Below, in pieces: positions 12,787 to 24,800 of a stretch of 64,000 nucleotides of DNA. Within the stretch, counting starts at the first letter, position 1; each line of letters opens with the position of its first letter. A program made the translations under genes and the position numbers. The DNA lies in the NCBI RefSeq assembly GCF_029227915.1, contig NC_079876.1, forward strand, positions 26,385,828 through 26,449,827. Direction: 5' to 3'. The notes under the pieces were generated by a model. That model had not been told where the DNA came from, ran no database searches, and saw only the letters and a list, made by a program, of their open reading frames with translations. Source of the stretch: Hydractinia symbiolongicarpus. Lineage: Eukaryota; Cnidaria; Hydrozoa; Anthoathecata; Hydractiniidae.

Positions 12787-15700
12787 ATGAGTAGCAAGAA
12801 GTTCTCTGGTGCACCTTTTGGCATTCAAAAAGCTAGGTTTGTGGGTTTTTAAAGTTGTTTCCTACCAAAGTAAATATAACTGTTAAAGAGATTCTTTTTG
12901 GCAGAGAGCAAAAGTTACATTGACAATCAATTATGCAAAGTAGTAGTATTGTTCCAAATATTAAAGATTGATTAAATTATTTTTAACATGAAATACAAAC
13001 TCAAAATTTTAAACAATCTATATGGTACACGTTGTTTAAAATTGTCAAATTAAGTTACTGTTAGGTCTTTGATTGTTTTAATCGCAACCTTCTATAAGAA
13101 GTTCTTATTTTCATGAAAGTAAACACTATTTATAATTCAAATATGCAGTTTGCTTTAGTATATTTTTTTTGCGATTTTTTTCTTTGTTTTAACGCAATAA
13201 AGACGCTAAAAAACAAAGCAAATTCCAGTCCAAAAATGCATTGGGAACAAGTCAAATAATGTCCTCTCGATCAGCACAGTCGTGCGTAATATATGGTATC
13301 ACATTGTTTTGTTGTATTTTAAAGAACATTTTTAGTTCCAGGCAATAACTTTTTACCAAATAAAAAAATGTGTTAGCATCTTATAGCCTGAATTGACAGA
13401 AACACAGTGCTGTAACTCTTTTCTTTACTGTCAAAGAATCTTGATAATATCAGAAATCATATTTTTGTTAAAAAAAACCTTACAGTATTCTTTAAACCTA
13501 AGAATTATAATCGTTAATTAACCTTTCTCCATCATAATGTTAGTTTTATGTTAACTCACTCCAGATTTGAAGTGGCTGGAATTCATCCTAAGAGGAGACC
13601 ACCTGGTACTTTAACTCAAGTTAGTTATGATAGAAAGTCCATGTTACCTTTGGTATGTATATTTTACTTTCACATTTTTTCTTTGTGTTGGGATTAGCCA
13701 ACAAGATTGCATTCAAAAATTAACATCTATTTTGTGACATTTTTAGTGTCAACAGATAGCGAGAATTTGAAACGATACTAGGCCAAAATTGTGCCTGGCA
13801 TCGTTATTTAGATCCAGAACATGCCTTCCAAAAATCAAAATAGGCTTTGTTTCTAATGCTATTGTTAAAGTTAAATTTTAGTAGCTTTAGGTTATACTAT
13901 AAGACTTTTTGCAAGTTCTAAACTATTTTTTTGTGGTGAGCACCAGTCATTGTTATGGAAGCACAAACCTTTTTGTACAATTATAGTTCATTTAAATAAT
14001 GTGCCTGACAAAGACATTATAAAAGCAAATGTTTTTCGGAGAGGTATTGTATATACTGAAACAATTGTGGAATAAAAAAGTGCAATAACCAAACTAATGA
14101 AATTTTTGAGATTTTTTCCTTACGTTTTTTTTTCTTTTCTTATGCTATTGCAAACAAAAAGCCTCACGTATAGTTGATATTTTTAAGCCTACGAGTTTCT
14201 AACACGTTATGCTTTAGTGACTTCCGAAAGATAATTTCAGATTAATGATTCATGAGCTGTAATACCATCATTAGTCTCTACGCTTACTTGTGTCTTAAAT
14301 AAGCCACATTTGACAACTTTAAAAAGACCAAAGTACAAGAGTTCTTACCAAACTATCTTGTATAGAATCAAAACTGTCAGTAGTGGTCGATAAAGGTTTG
14401 AGCAACGTATGTTATTTTTAGCTTATAATTGCTCTTAAAAAAAGATAATGAAGTATCAGCCGCTTCCCGGCCTTAGCATTTTTGGCAAAACCAGAATTAT
14501 GTTGCTAACTCTTAGCCTGTTTCTTAAGTTTGTTATTAACCTTATTATTAATCTTATTATTCTAGAGCCGAAAACTTGGACCAGGGACATACAACATAGA
14601 TAATGCCACCTTTAGTGCCAAAAATGTTGCAAAAAGTGCATCAGGACCAGGTGACATACCTTTCTTCGTAAAATATTATAGATTCATGAAATATTGCATT
14701 TCTGATTGTTTTAATAAGGCTTCTTAAGTGTAAGGTGATTTTCTTAAAAACATTTGGCACAAATCTGTAAATCTACTACCTCATTTGGTGTAGATTTTGT
14801 TGATTAAATCGGATTTTTTGGCATAGATTATATTTGATGATTCGAAAATTTACCAAATTATGTATATATGTAGTTATTTTGGATAATGATAAAAGGGACA
14901 TTATTTTTCTTTAAAGACGAGTCATATTTAATAAAGGAAAGAGACTTAAAATGTACACTGTGTTCATTTCTCACCCATGATCTTAATGATACCATCAAGC
15001 TCAAACTGTTTTCAAAGAAACGGATATATATAAGTTTTCTTAATTTGATGTAAATTTGATGCGACACTAATTTTTCCAAATTCTCTACACCAAATTTTCT
15101 CCCAACGAGGTTCTGTAAACTCGTTAAAATTATGTATCATAAGACCATACTAGGTTTTTTTACCTGATAATACCAAATTATTTTGTGACTAAACCAACTC
15201 AACTTTTATCCATAATTTGATTTTTTATATTACAAGCCTGATTCTGTTTTCAAAATTAACCCATATAAACAAAGGAACTAGTTATAACTTTAGAAAAAAA
15301 GTGAATCAACCAACTTTTACATGAGCTAAATTAATTAATGTATATTTTTGTAGGTTGGGAGCGAGCATATGAAACTAGTCAAGCTGCAAAAATACCTCAT
15401 CTGTTGTACCGAGAAGAGTGGAAAAAGAAACAACTGCAAGTGCGTTTATTTGTTTGTTTGCTTGTTTGTTTGCTTGTTTTGTTTGTTGGTTTATTTATTT
15501 ATTTGATTGTGTGTTTGTTTGTTTGTTTTATTTGTTTGTTTGTTTATTTGTTTGATTGTGTGTTTGTTTGTTTTACTTGTTTGTTTGTTTATTTGTTTGA
15601 TTGTTTGTTTTATTTGTTTGTTTATTTTTTGTTTGGTTGTTTGTTTGTTTTATTTGTTTGTTTATTTTTTGTTTGATTGTTTGTTTTTTTGTTTGTGTTC

Positions 15701-18700
15701 AATAATTTATGTTCTTATTGGCAAACTTACAGAACGAATCAAATGGACTCTTAAGTAATATTTCTTTGCTGTAAACTCTCAACATCCAATAATAATTTAT
15801 CCATCCAGTAATAATTTCATTTATGTATTTGTTGTTTGCATAATACACTTTGTTCTTCTCATAGAAATGCCTCCTTGGTCCAGGTACATACAACATTCCT
15901 GATTCATTTGACGAGTTGAGCAAGAAACCTGGCAGTAAAAGAGGTGTATGTCAGACAAGGGCTCCAAGATTTGACGATTCTGGAATGGTTGGTTGTGTTC
16001 TTACAATTTTTAGAAATCCTATTGAAAAATGTTTATTTTTGTTTTTCATTTCCATGTGATTCATTGCTATACAAGTTTTGTTAAGACGAATATCATTCGT
16101 AAAGCAATCCAGAAACGGACTTAGTGAATTTTTGGTAACATCACTTCACAGACCCTCTTTATGTTTTGCTAATTTCCTGTTTTTAATCCTTAAGATTTTT
16201 TCCCTTCTTATATTTTGCTTATTTAGAAAAAACACTTTGTAAAAGTTTAGATTGTATTGCCATGTGGGATTTGTGATAAAGAAACAATTTTTGGACCTGG
16301 GAGTAAATTCAATATTAGGTGACCCAGGAACTAGAAAACAACGTAAACGAAAATCACCAAAGCTGCAACGTCAAAAAACAACAACAAATGCATTGTATAA
16401 CTGTTCTTTAGAGTGATGTTCCTGGTCCTGGAACTTATGGTAAAGGTGGCATTCCTCATGCACTACTCGAGGAGAAACAATTAAAATCAGCAAGTACCAT
16501 TGGTATGCTTGATGCTGGAGCATCTGGTAAAAGACAGTTACCAGAAGTTGTAAGTGTTTCTAACAGTTTCAATAACGCATATCTGTGAAATACATACATA
16601 ATAATCATCATCACTCGAATCTCCAGTAACTTAACCTATTTGTTATTATTTTGTGTTTCTATTATTATTGTTACTAAATTCATCGAAAATATACAACAAC
16701 TAGTCGTTAGCTCGTGGAAAAATCCACGAGTTCGCCCGTCGCAGCTAAGCTACCATTTTGCGTGACAGACAGACGGACGGACGGACAGACGTATACGGGC
16801 ATTATAATATAGATTAACAAAATTCCAACTTAATTCAAAATTTGATGACGTTATCACCAAAAATGCTGAAGTCATCAATTTTTTTCACCAAATTGTTTAT
16901 CAATACCTAGACATCACTCGTGGTAAGTATCAAGTCCAACGGACAACAATTGTAGTAATTACACAGGGAGGAGTCCCTAAAAGGCCCAGCAGGAATAGGG
17001 TTAAACTTGCAGTAAAAGTGTTTTGGGATTCTCCTTTAAACCTTCACTAACCTCGAACCATTTTTGTGTTCCTCTGGTGCAATATTGAGTAGACAATCTG
17101 TGACAGTTACTACTTCTTTTTTGTAAAAAAAATTTAATTGCTCATATACGAGAGATACAATTGTTCTGCTTCAGTAAACTTTGGCCTTTACAAACCCAGG
17201 CCTTTATCATTTATATATATATTTTTGTTTTGGTTGGAAAAACTATTTTTATTTTCAATTTTGTGTTAAAATTTGAGTTATCGAATGTCCCGATAGCACA
17301 AAAGTTTTTTTTATCCCTAACAGGTTCCACTTATTGAAGATTTTTTTCACGTTTTGCAAAGCATTATGGTTATAGTTTTTCAATTTTTCTGAATATACAT
17401 AGTGATGGTCACCTTCTTCTCTTAAATCCTTGCTCCCATAATATTTCTAGGACATCTAACATAAAAAGTGTCTATTATTATACTGGATCTGCTCCTAATT
17501 CTGTGACTACATTTAGCATATTGCTATTATCACACGGCTTTGTACAAATGCTTTCTGCTTTGTTTTATAGGGTTCTGCTCTGTGTCCTGGACAGTATAAC
17601 TGTAAAAGCTTCACTGATGAGTTGGCTGAGCGAGTTATTAGTAAACGTGGTCCCTATGATTTGTTTACTGGTGATCGAAATAAGCCTATCACCGTTGGTC
17701 ATTTCGCTGCACCTGTGAGTTTATATTATATAACATTGACACACTTCGTATATAATATATTTATAAACAATATAATTTATAAATTCTCCCCAGAATTTTT
17801 TACACAAGCGGTTTTTTTTACCCTCCACATGCTGCTCATAGGTGAAGATGAATTTTGTTTTAAAGGTTTCGTTTTTTAGTTTTTTATTTATTCCCTCGAT
17901 GATTGGTTTGCTTAGCTTGCTTAAAAGATTGCCTAAAAGCGAAGGTCATCAGCACCCGTCCTTACAGAACACGTAATTAACACAAACTATTTTAAGCCCT
18001 TCACTTTCGAAAGCGTTTTGCAGATCCTAAAAGCTTATTGAGAGATTACATTTTTAATTTATACCTCGAGTTATCGGATCACCCAAGATTTAGCAGCGTA
18101 TATTCTTTTTATGTCAAATTACAGTTATCGAGTCATCTAAGACTTTGTAACGAATATTCTTCTTTTATCGAGTTACAGTCATCGAGTCATCTAAGATTTT
18201 GTATCGTATATTCTTCTTTTATCGAGTTGCAGTTATTGAGTTATCTAACATTTTGTAGCGGACATTCTTCTTTTATTGAGTTACAGATATCGAGTCATCT
18301 AACATTTTGTAGCGTAAATTCTTCTTTCATCGAGTTACAGATATCGAGTCATCTAAGATTTTGTATCGTATATTCTTTTGTTGTTGTAGAACAAAGCACA
18401 CTTAGGACCTGGTGAATACGAGATCAAATCATTTTTAGATGGACAGAACAGTAAGAAAAGATGCTTCTGTTTGTATTTTAAAAATTGTAGTTTTTGTCAT
18501 GCATAAAATGTTTTGTTTAATTAATTTTTGTTTTCTTGATTTTTGGTCTGTTCGATTGTTTTTGGTATTCACGTTTCTTGTGGTTATTCAATCGCGATAG
18601 CGCGATGATTTGGTTTCAGCTCAGGCTTATCGTCATTTCGACGTTTATTAAGGAGGTTTACAACAATTACTTTTATATGCACTATATTCACAAAGTGCGG

Positions 18701-21032
18701 GAAAAATGTGCTAATTGATCTCTTATTTTAACCTCTCTATAAATTTTTACATAATATAAGTTTGTTTTACATAAAAACTTTTTCTTCGCGATTGTTTTTA
18801 TGCACAGCATTTTCTTGCTGATGTTAATTTTGTTATGGTTGCGGTTCTTTGTTTGTTTTGTTTTGCTTTTGAAGCGTCTGTCTTTTTTTCAGGTGAACAC
18901 AAGAAAAGACAAGGAAAATTCGGGAAGGTTGCTCGCTTTCCAGATGTACCATCAGATCGAATTCACTGCAAAACATTGTCACAATGGCCACGAAAATCAG
19001 TAAGATTTAACAAACTTAAATTTTGTCACCTTAAGGGAATAAATTTTATCTTATAATTGTTTAAAATTTGCTTTTATTTAATATTTCCAAAATTTATCGA
19101 TTCGTGGAAATAAATTTACGCTAAATCTTATGTAGAACCTTTCTCAATGAAATCTTGGTAAAATAAATTTACGCTTGTGCTAAAGATCGTGAAGTCCATG
19201 TAAAAAAAATATCTACTCAAGGTACCATGTTTACGCTTGTTTTTGTCGATTTTGATGTCACAGGTTTAAAGCAGTGAGCGTTAGAAGTATTGCTATAAGC
19301 TTCTGGTCATGAACTTGACGCTGCTAAAGGGGCGAGTCTGGCGGAATAAAGGTCTGCGTAAAACGACCCAGTGTTCAGTTCAGACTGTTGTAATGAAAAC
19401 GAGCGAGACAAATTTATTTTTTCAAGCAGAAGATGATAACATCGAGTTTGTCATTCTCATTTCAGGACGAACCTGGTCCTGGTAGTTACGATCCAGTGGA
19501 TTTGTCGAAACCAGAACCATTATGCCGACCACCCTTTGGTTCGACCTCTGAACGGAACGATAAAAAAGCTACGCAATTTTTTCTTGGAAGTAACGTAAGC
19601 TTTTTTTTTTGCCTTCGTGAAAGCAAAGATATTTTGTAATAATTGAGAGCATTCAAGATGGACGTTCGTCCTTGGCGGAGGGAGAGTGTCACGTGGTGCT
19701 AACAAAATCGAAAATTGGAGGGGGGTATTTGTTTGGCGTGTGTTTATCTTTTTCTTTTTCAGGTTTTTTGTTTGGTTCTGTATGTTTTTCGCATTACGTT
19801 ATATATAACGTTTATATAAGCGTCACGTGGACTGACCTCTCGTTTCTTTTGTCAAGGTACATGCAAACAAATTTCTTTAATAGCTTTGTGTTTTGTTATT
19901 GTAGAGAGGATAGGTAACAAATAATAGGTATGACGAAAACAAACCCGACTAATCAAGGGAAAACATAGTGAATATTTTGACGAACGTATTTTTTGAGAAT
20001 TTCTCCTTTTCTTTTAACAGTTTTAGTTCAGTGTATAGAAACAACCCAAAGATTTTACGTTGATTAGAGGACGTAAAATATCCGTCTGTTTATAAAATGG
20101 ATTTCAGTTTTTCATTGGATGTTCTTATTTTTGCATGTCATCAATTATCCTGTATTTTTCACTTCGGTGCTTTTTTTAAGTTTTTCAAAAAAATTGAGGT
20201 ATTTAATTTTTGCATATATATTGTAGAATCCAGTTGGTCCAGGTCGTTACAACATAAGTCAGTGGCACCAAAAACAACACAAGAACGGTAATGTTAGCGC
20301 TTTTAATTCTAACACCAAACGATGGGACGCCAATCGAGATAAATATTTAATGTAAGTTTAAATATTTTTTAACTTGGTTGAAGTTTTTGTGAGGGAAGAA
20401 TTTCGTCTTCAATTCGCAATGTAGGGTGTTATCTAATCGCTGACGGCTTGTCAACCTGTTGTTTTCTTTTTGTTGTGTCATTCTCCTTCTTTACTCACTT
20501 TTCCCGCGTTTTAGTTCTTACAGTTACGTTTGACTCTCGATGACTCAAACTTTTACGGGACCTTAAAAAGGTTCGACCTATCGAGAAAAAGTGACTTTTG
20601 AAAAGCTTTACGAAACTTTTGCAGAATAGCTCTAATTCCTCAGCCGTAATGACCAAAGAAGTTAAAATATAATTTCCAGAACTTTACAGGCCGTGTCTGT
20701 AACAGCCAGCCATGCTAAAGTTCCAGAAGTCCGGGAATTGAGAGAAAAATCCCAATTGAAAACGAGATTTCACCTTTCCACATTCGAAATCTCGAGAAAG
20801 AACTTTGTCAGTGAGAAGTATATACTGAGGTAGTTTTATCGCTTACGGATGGCGGAAGAGACTTCTTACCGGTTTAACAGTGGTGCATCGATTAAAAGCC
20901 AATTTACTCCTAACAGACTTCAAGTTGCCCTTATTCAGAGTTGTATAATTGTTTCTATTTTTTAGGGAAAGAATACGCGCGAAAGATGTGCCAGTTAAAG
21001 ATCGTGTATTTTTGGTACCTTCAGAAGTTTAA
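12787..21032 (+). CDS. LEXM: Lymphocyte expansion molecule / CIMAP2-like ciliary protein, complete, 12 exons
   Basis: Microtubule-associated protein expected in cilia and sperm tails. Exons: 12787-12836, 13565-13652, 14566-14650, 15354-15439, 15865-15987, 16412-16549, 17571-17714, 18390-18450, 18893-18999, 19466-19594, 20227-20351, 20966-21032. Phases join into 400 residues, close to the vertebrate length. The start is set by a short exon reading GAPFGIQKAR, then FEVAGIHP, which resembles my memory of the vertebrate N-terminus (GAPFGTQ..RFDVA.LHP). SHIPPO/STPG motifs recur: LGPGTYNI (twice), SGPGW, PGPGTY, CPGQYN, LGPGEYEI, PGPGSYDP, VGPGRYNI. Two further segments fit the LEXM family rather than generic SHIPPO proteins: KRGPYDLFTGDRNKPI and SDRIHCKTLSQWPR. 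Donor GTTGGT at 15988 is the weakest junction. It converges on HSDL2, whose stop lies 786 bases away. Confidence 0.9.
15443..15695. repeat. (TTTG)n microsatellite in LEXM intron 4
   Basis: About 250 bases of TTTG, TTTA and TTGC units immediately downstream of exon 4. Long open frames here (poly-Leu/Phe/Val/Cys) are repeat artefacts. Confidence 0.9.
16700..16814 (+). repeat. Dispersed hairpin repeat family, copy B (best preserved)
   Basis: Head CTAGTCGTTAG, perfect stem CTCGTGGA-AAAA-TCCACGAG, TTCGCCCGTCGCAGC, GACAGACAGACGGACGG tract, and tail ATACGGGCATTATAATATAG. It lies in LEXM intron 6. It closely matches copy C at 32521-32655, including the segment AGCTAAGCTACCATTTTGCG. Confidence 0.75.
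18060..18378. repeat. 54-base minisatellite, about six copies, in LEXM intron 7
   Basis: The unit is about 54 bases, containing ATCGAGTTACAG, ATCGAGTCATCTAA and TTTTGTAGCGTAT. It runs almost into the exon 8 acceptor at 18388-18389. Because 54 is a multiple of three, one frame stays open (SSFIELQ repeats), but there is no splice or homology support for coding. Confidence 0.85.
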
Positions 21033-21817
21033 AACATTTTGGTAGTTATTCTCATGTGAATATTGTAATTATTATCTGTAGAAACGTATATTTTTTTAAT
21101 TATTACTAAAATTAATTCCTTTTTCTTAACGTCTTTTTCTTAGTTTGAATTAAATTTTCCAAGAATCTTTGCAAGCTAAATAAACAATCGCGAAATCAAA
21201 GGAAGTTGTCGTTTTAAGGGGAAAAACTTTCGCAATCCGAAGCAGAACCTTTCTTGTTCCCAGTTTCCTTAAATGTATTGTCCAGTGACACTAAAACGTG
21301 TTAAGTACGAGGTTACCAATCGAATATAACAACGACGTATGTTGATAAATTACTATAATTTGAAAAAGGAATCATGAAAAGAGGAACCTAAAATCCAGTG
21401 AGAAACACATGCGCCCCAAACTTTCAATTCACGCTGATTATTCGTTTTGAACAACAGAATGGAAAGTATTTAGTTTTATATCATATCACCTTCGTTCTCA
21501 GGGCATTTGGCCTTAAACGGTTCAGTGACCCTGGGGACGAGGATGATGCCATTTCGCATTTGTAAGTGCATCCATATTTTTTCAAATTCAACTTTTTCGG
21601 CTCGAATTAGATTTATGGGGACACAATTTCCATTGGATTCAAGATTTCCCAAACTACAGCCGTTTTATATTTACAATGCAATATAGTATTACCAGTATTG
21701 CGATAGATACACTGCGGTGGAGGGCACACAGTATATCAAATGCATTTTTAAATACTTTGCATAAAAATAATTTTTTGCAAAAAACATCCCCGCTACTATA
21801 TTTCACGTGACACCAGT
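21033..21817. other. Convergent intergenic region LEXM-HSDL2
   Basis: It holds a candidate poly(A) signal for LEXM (AATAAA, 21179-21184) and a diverged copy of the CCTGGGGACGAGG palindromic element near 21490-21553. No exon-like sequence was seen. Confidence 0.5.
21179..21184 (+). terminator. Candidate poly(A) signal AATAAA for LEXM
   Basis: Canonical hexamer about 150 bases after the LEXM stop codon. Confidence 0.45.
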
Positions 21818-24800
21818 CTATAATTTCGATTTAGCCTGGACCGACTTCATTAATTTTTCTAATTTTAACGCTTGGGACATGTCTCCTTTGATCTTCAGTT
21901 TCCCGCCCATAAAAGCTTGCATCGAATTCAGTTCTCCATTGAACATTTTCTCAAAGTCCACACTGTCCATGATCATTCTGCAGGTCGCTGCACTCTCGTT
22001 GACTGGGTTGAAAGTCACTGAACCTATGAACAACCGGATAAACAAATGCTTTTGTAAACAAATAAAAAAATTTTAAACAGGAAGGGAAGAAAGGTTTGCG
22101 CAACAAAAGATTGTGGAATTAAAGAAGTTTTAGTGGAAAAAAAACATAACTTCCGTAACTAAGTACTGAATTGGTGCATGACATTTTAGAATTAATTATT
22201 GCGAATCTGATATTGAGTCAAAAAATTGCAAATTGAAGTAATGGATCCATGAATTTTTCCTCGAAATCGTTTGATAATTTTTTTCATCTTGGTTATTAAG
22301 ATGTTCATTGAAATTTTTTTCCTCCTATAAATATTTATATAACAAAACAACGACAGAAATAACTCGTCTTTTTCCTGGAAATCGACAAAATTAGATGGCA
22401 AATTTGATTTTTTTTTTCTTGGGATTGCGGAAATAAAGATTTCGAATAGATCTTTCCCGAATTTCCTAATTATGTCAAACTCAATTAAAGAGGTCGATAA
22501 AAAAATGATTCTTATCTCTAAGTTCCTTAGCAAAAGGTAGCATAAATTACTTAATTTTGTAAATATTTCTGTTCGTTAAGTGCCTCAATTGCGAACTGAA
22601 AGTTACGGTCAAACCCTTCATAAAGCCGAACTTTCCGAGAATAGCCTCGTTTTCAAAATAAATAATTTCTTCAAATCTAAATAAAATCCAACCAGAATAT
22701 TATATTTCTTTAAAATCTTAAGTTTTGTCATGGTAATTTGATATTCTATCTGAATATCCTTATTTGAAGAGCATAGAAACATTTTAAAATTTTGGATGAC
22801 GTCATAATTATTATAATTTATGAAATTCGGGAAAGGTGTATTGCGTAAATTTTTCTAGAAATTGCGGTAGAAAAGATTGTAATTTTGAACAAATTCGCAA
22901 TCCTTAATTCCGCAATATTTTTTTGCGCAATAATTTCTTAGGTAGGGTTTACAAAGCTTAAAGATAAGACAAATAGGAAGCGGCGAAAATGTTTACTTGT
23001 TGGAAATTCGATGTCCTTTTAAAATATAATTATTGTTGATTATTTTTCGTTATTTTTCGCAAGTTCCTAAAACGCATTTCGAAAAGATTAACTTTCGCAA
23101 TCTAGTCATGCTGAGATATTACGGAAGCACAAGTGAAAAATTATATTCGCGAAATAGTAGCACTTTTTTTTAAGATAAGGTAGCGTTCAACCGAACTTGC
23201 TCGTATCACAAAGGCTAACCATAATTTTCTACAAAAAAAGAATGACTAAAAAAACATTTGACATCAAAATATTGTTTGTACGAAAATAAGAATCTTCGTA
23301 CAAACAATATTTTGAGCTCGCTCCATCTTACCTGCATCGTGTTGCAAATCAAGCAACCAAACACCTGGCTCGGCACCGGTTAATTCGAACGCATAAACAG
23401 CCGAAACTTTCCGCACTAATTCTTCATTTAAAATGGACTCGATGTGATTGAAGAGTGTCGTTACACCTGCTGTTGGACCAGATTTCTCCTCAGTTTTTCC
23501 TCCGATATTGCCTGACCTGTCCATGAAGAAGTCCTCTGCCCCGTCAACGAAGTAATCAGGGATCAAGTTGGCACCTAAAGGGAAGAGCTATATATTGTGG
23601 TGGTATAATTGGCATCAAATCCAGCAGCATTCACGGGTGGTTCGAAGCGGAATCTAAGAGTTAGCGCATGCGCGGGTTTTTAACGACATCCGTGGAGGAA
23701 TAATGGCGGCCGGCATCAAACTACGTAGTCAAAACAAACCAAGAGCAAGTTTAAATCTATTGTTATCCTCCCATCTAATATTCCAATAGATCTAATTTAG
23801 CCGTAAACGAACATGTGATAAGTCAACGAAGAGGCTCAGCGAAACATTTTTGTTGTAGTGGAGCTAGGTACGAGGAACAAGACTACTCAAGTAGATGAAA
23901 GAAAAAATCAAGATTTTTGCTTATTTGCGTTACGTTGCTAACGTCAAGGTAATTAACTTGTTATTCAGAGTTTTCTAGGGCTGTAGAAAAGTTATTTTAC
24001 ATCAAGGACACATGGCCCTAAGAGAAAAATACAACTTTGAAGTGCTTTCAGTTTTTTTTAATCAGAAAATGACTTTTGAAGTAGGCATATTTTTCACAGT
24101 TTCACGATAACTATCAAATACGTATGAAAGCTTCAATATCGTTTAACTAAGCCAATGTGGCATTACTGTGTTATAAATTTGCTAGAAACTGGTTAACACA
24201 AGGTTGGTTAACATAAAATATTTATATATATACATGCTAGGTAGGCGACAAAATACAGTCACATCCACTTAACAGCTAGTAGAAAATTCTGTCACTACTC
24301 TTCCTCGCCTTTTGTAAATTTACGCTTTTTAGCTGCTGGCTTCAAGTCTTGAGCTTCTGGATTTGTTGTCAAAAGGTGCTGTTTCATAATGTATTTGAGC
24401 CTGTCAACTGGGTTTTTGATGTTTGAATAATTTATTCTCATACGATGCAAATCGTGGTGAATAGATTCTCCACCTTGTTCACCATAAAAACCTAAGCCCG
24501 TTCTCCACTTGTTTACAAAATCCAATACATGGTCTTCTAGTATGTGCAGCTTTGGACTGATGTATATTGAAGGCCAATTAACTCTTAAATAACACATGAA
24601 CTGATTGATAGATGTCTCTAAAAGTTGGTTAAACAAATTTTATAAATTGACTTTTCTACTTTTAAGCATTTCATAAAAATCAAACTTGCATATTTTACCT
24701 AAATTTGATAACATTTCTTGGGTCATAATACATGAAGAATTGAATATTGAGTGACACGAACCATACAGCTTGAACAGTTGTTCAAACTTCTTGCATGTTT

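Noticed and set aside
15338-15758. Plus-strand Cys/Leu/Phe/Val-rich open frames
   Set aside because: TTTG microsatellite read-through after LEXM exon 4.
18038-18415. Plus-strand SSFIELQ-repeat frame
   Set aside because: 54-base minisatellite whose period is a multiple of three; the true exon starts at 18390 in LEXM phase.
22192-22533. 113-codon minus-strand frame in HSDL2 intron 8
   Set aside because: AT-rich composition, no domain, lies between two well-phased HSDL2 exons.
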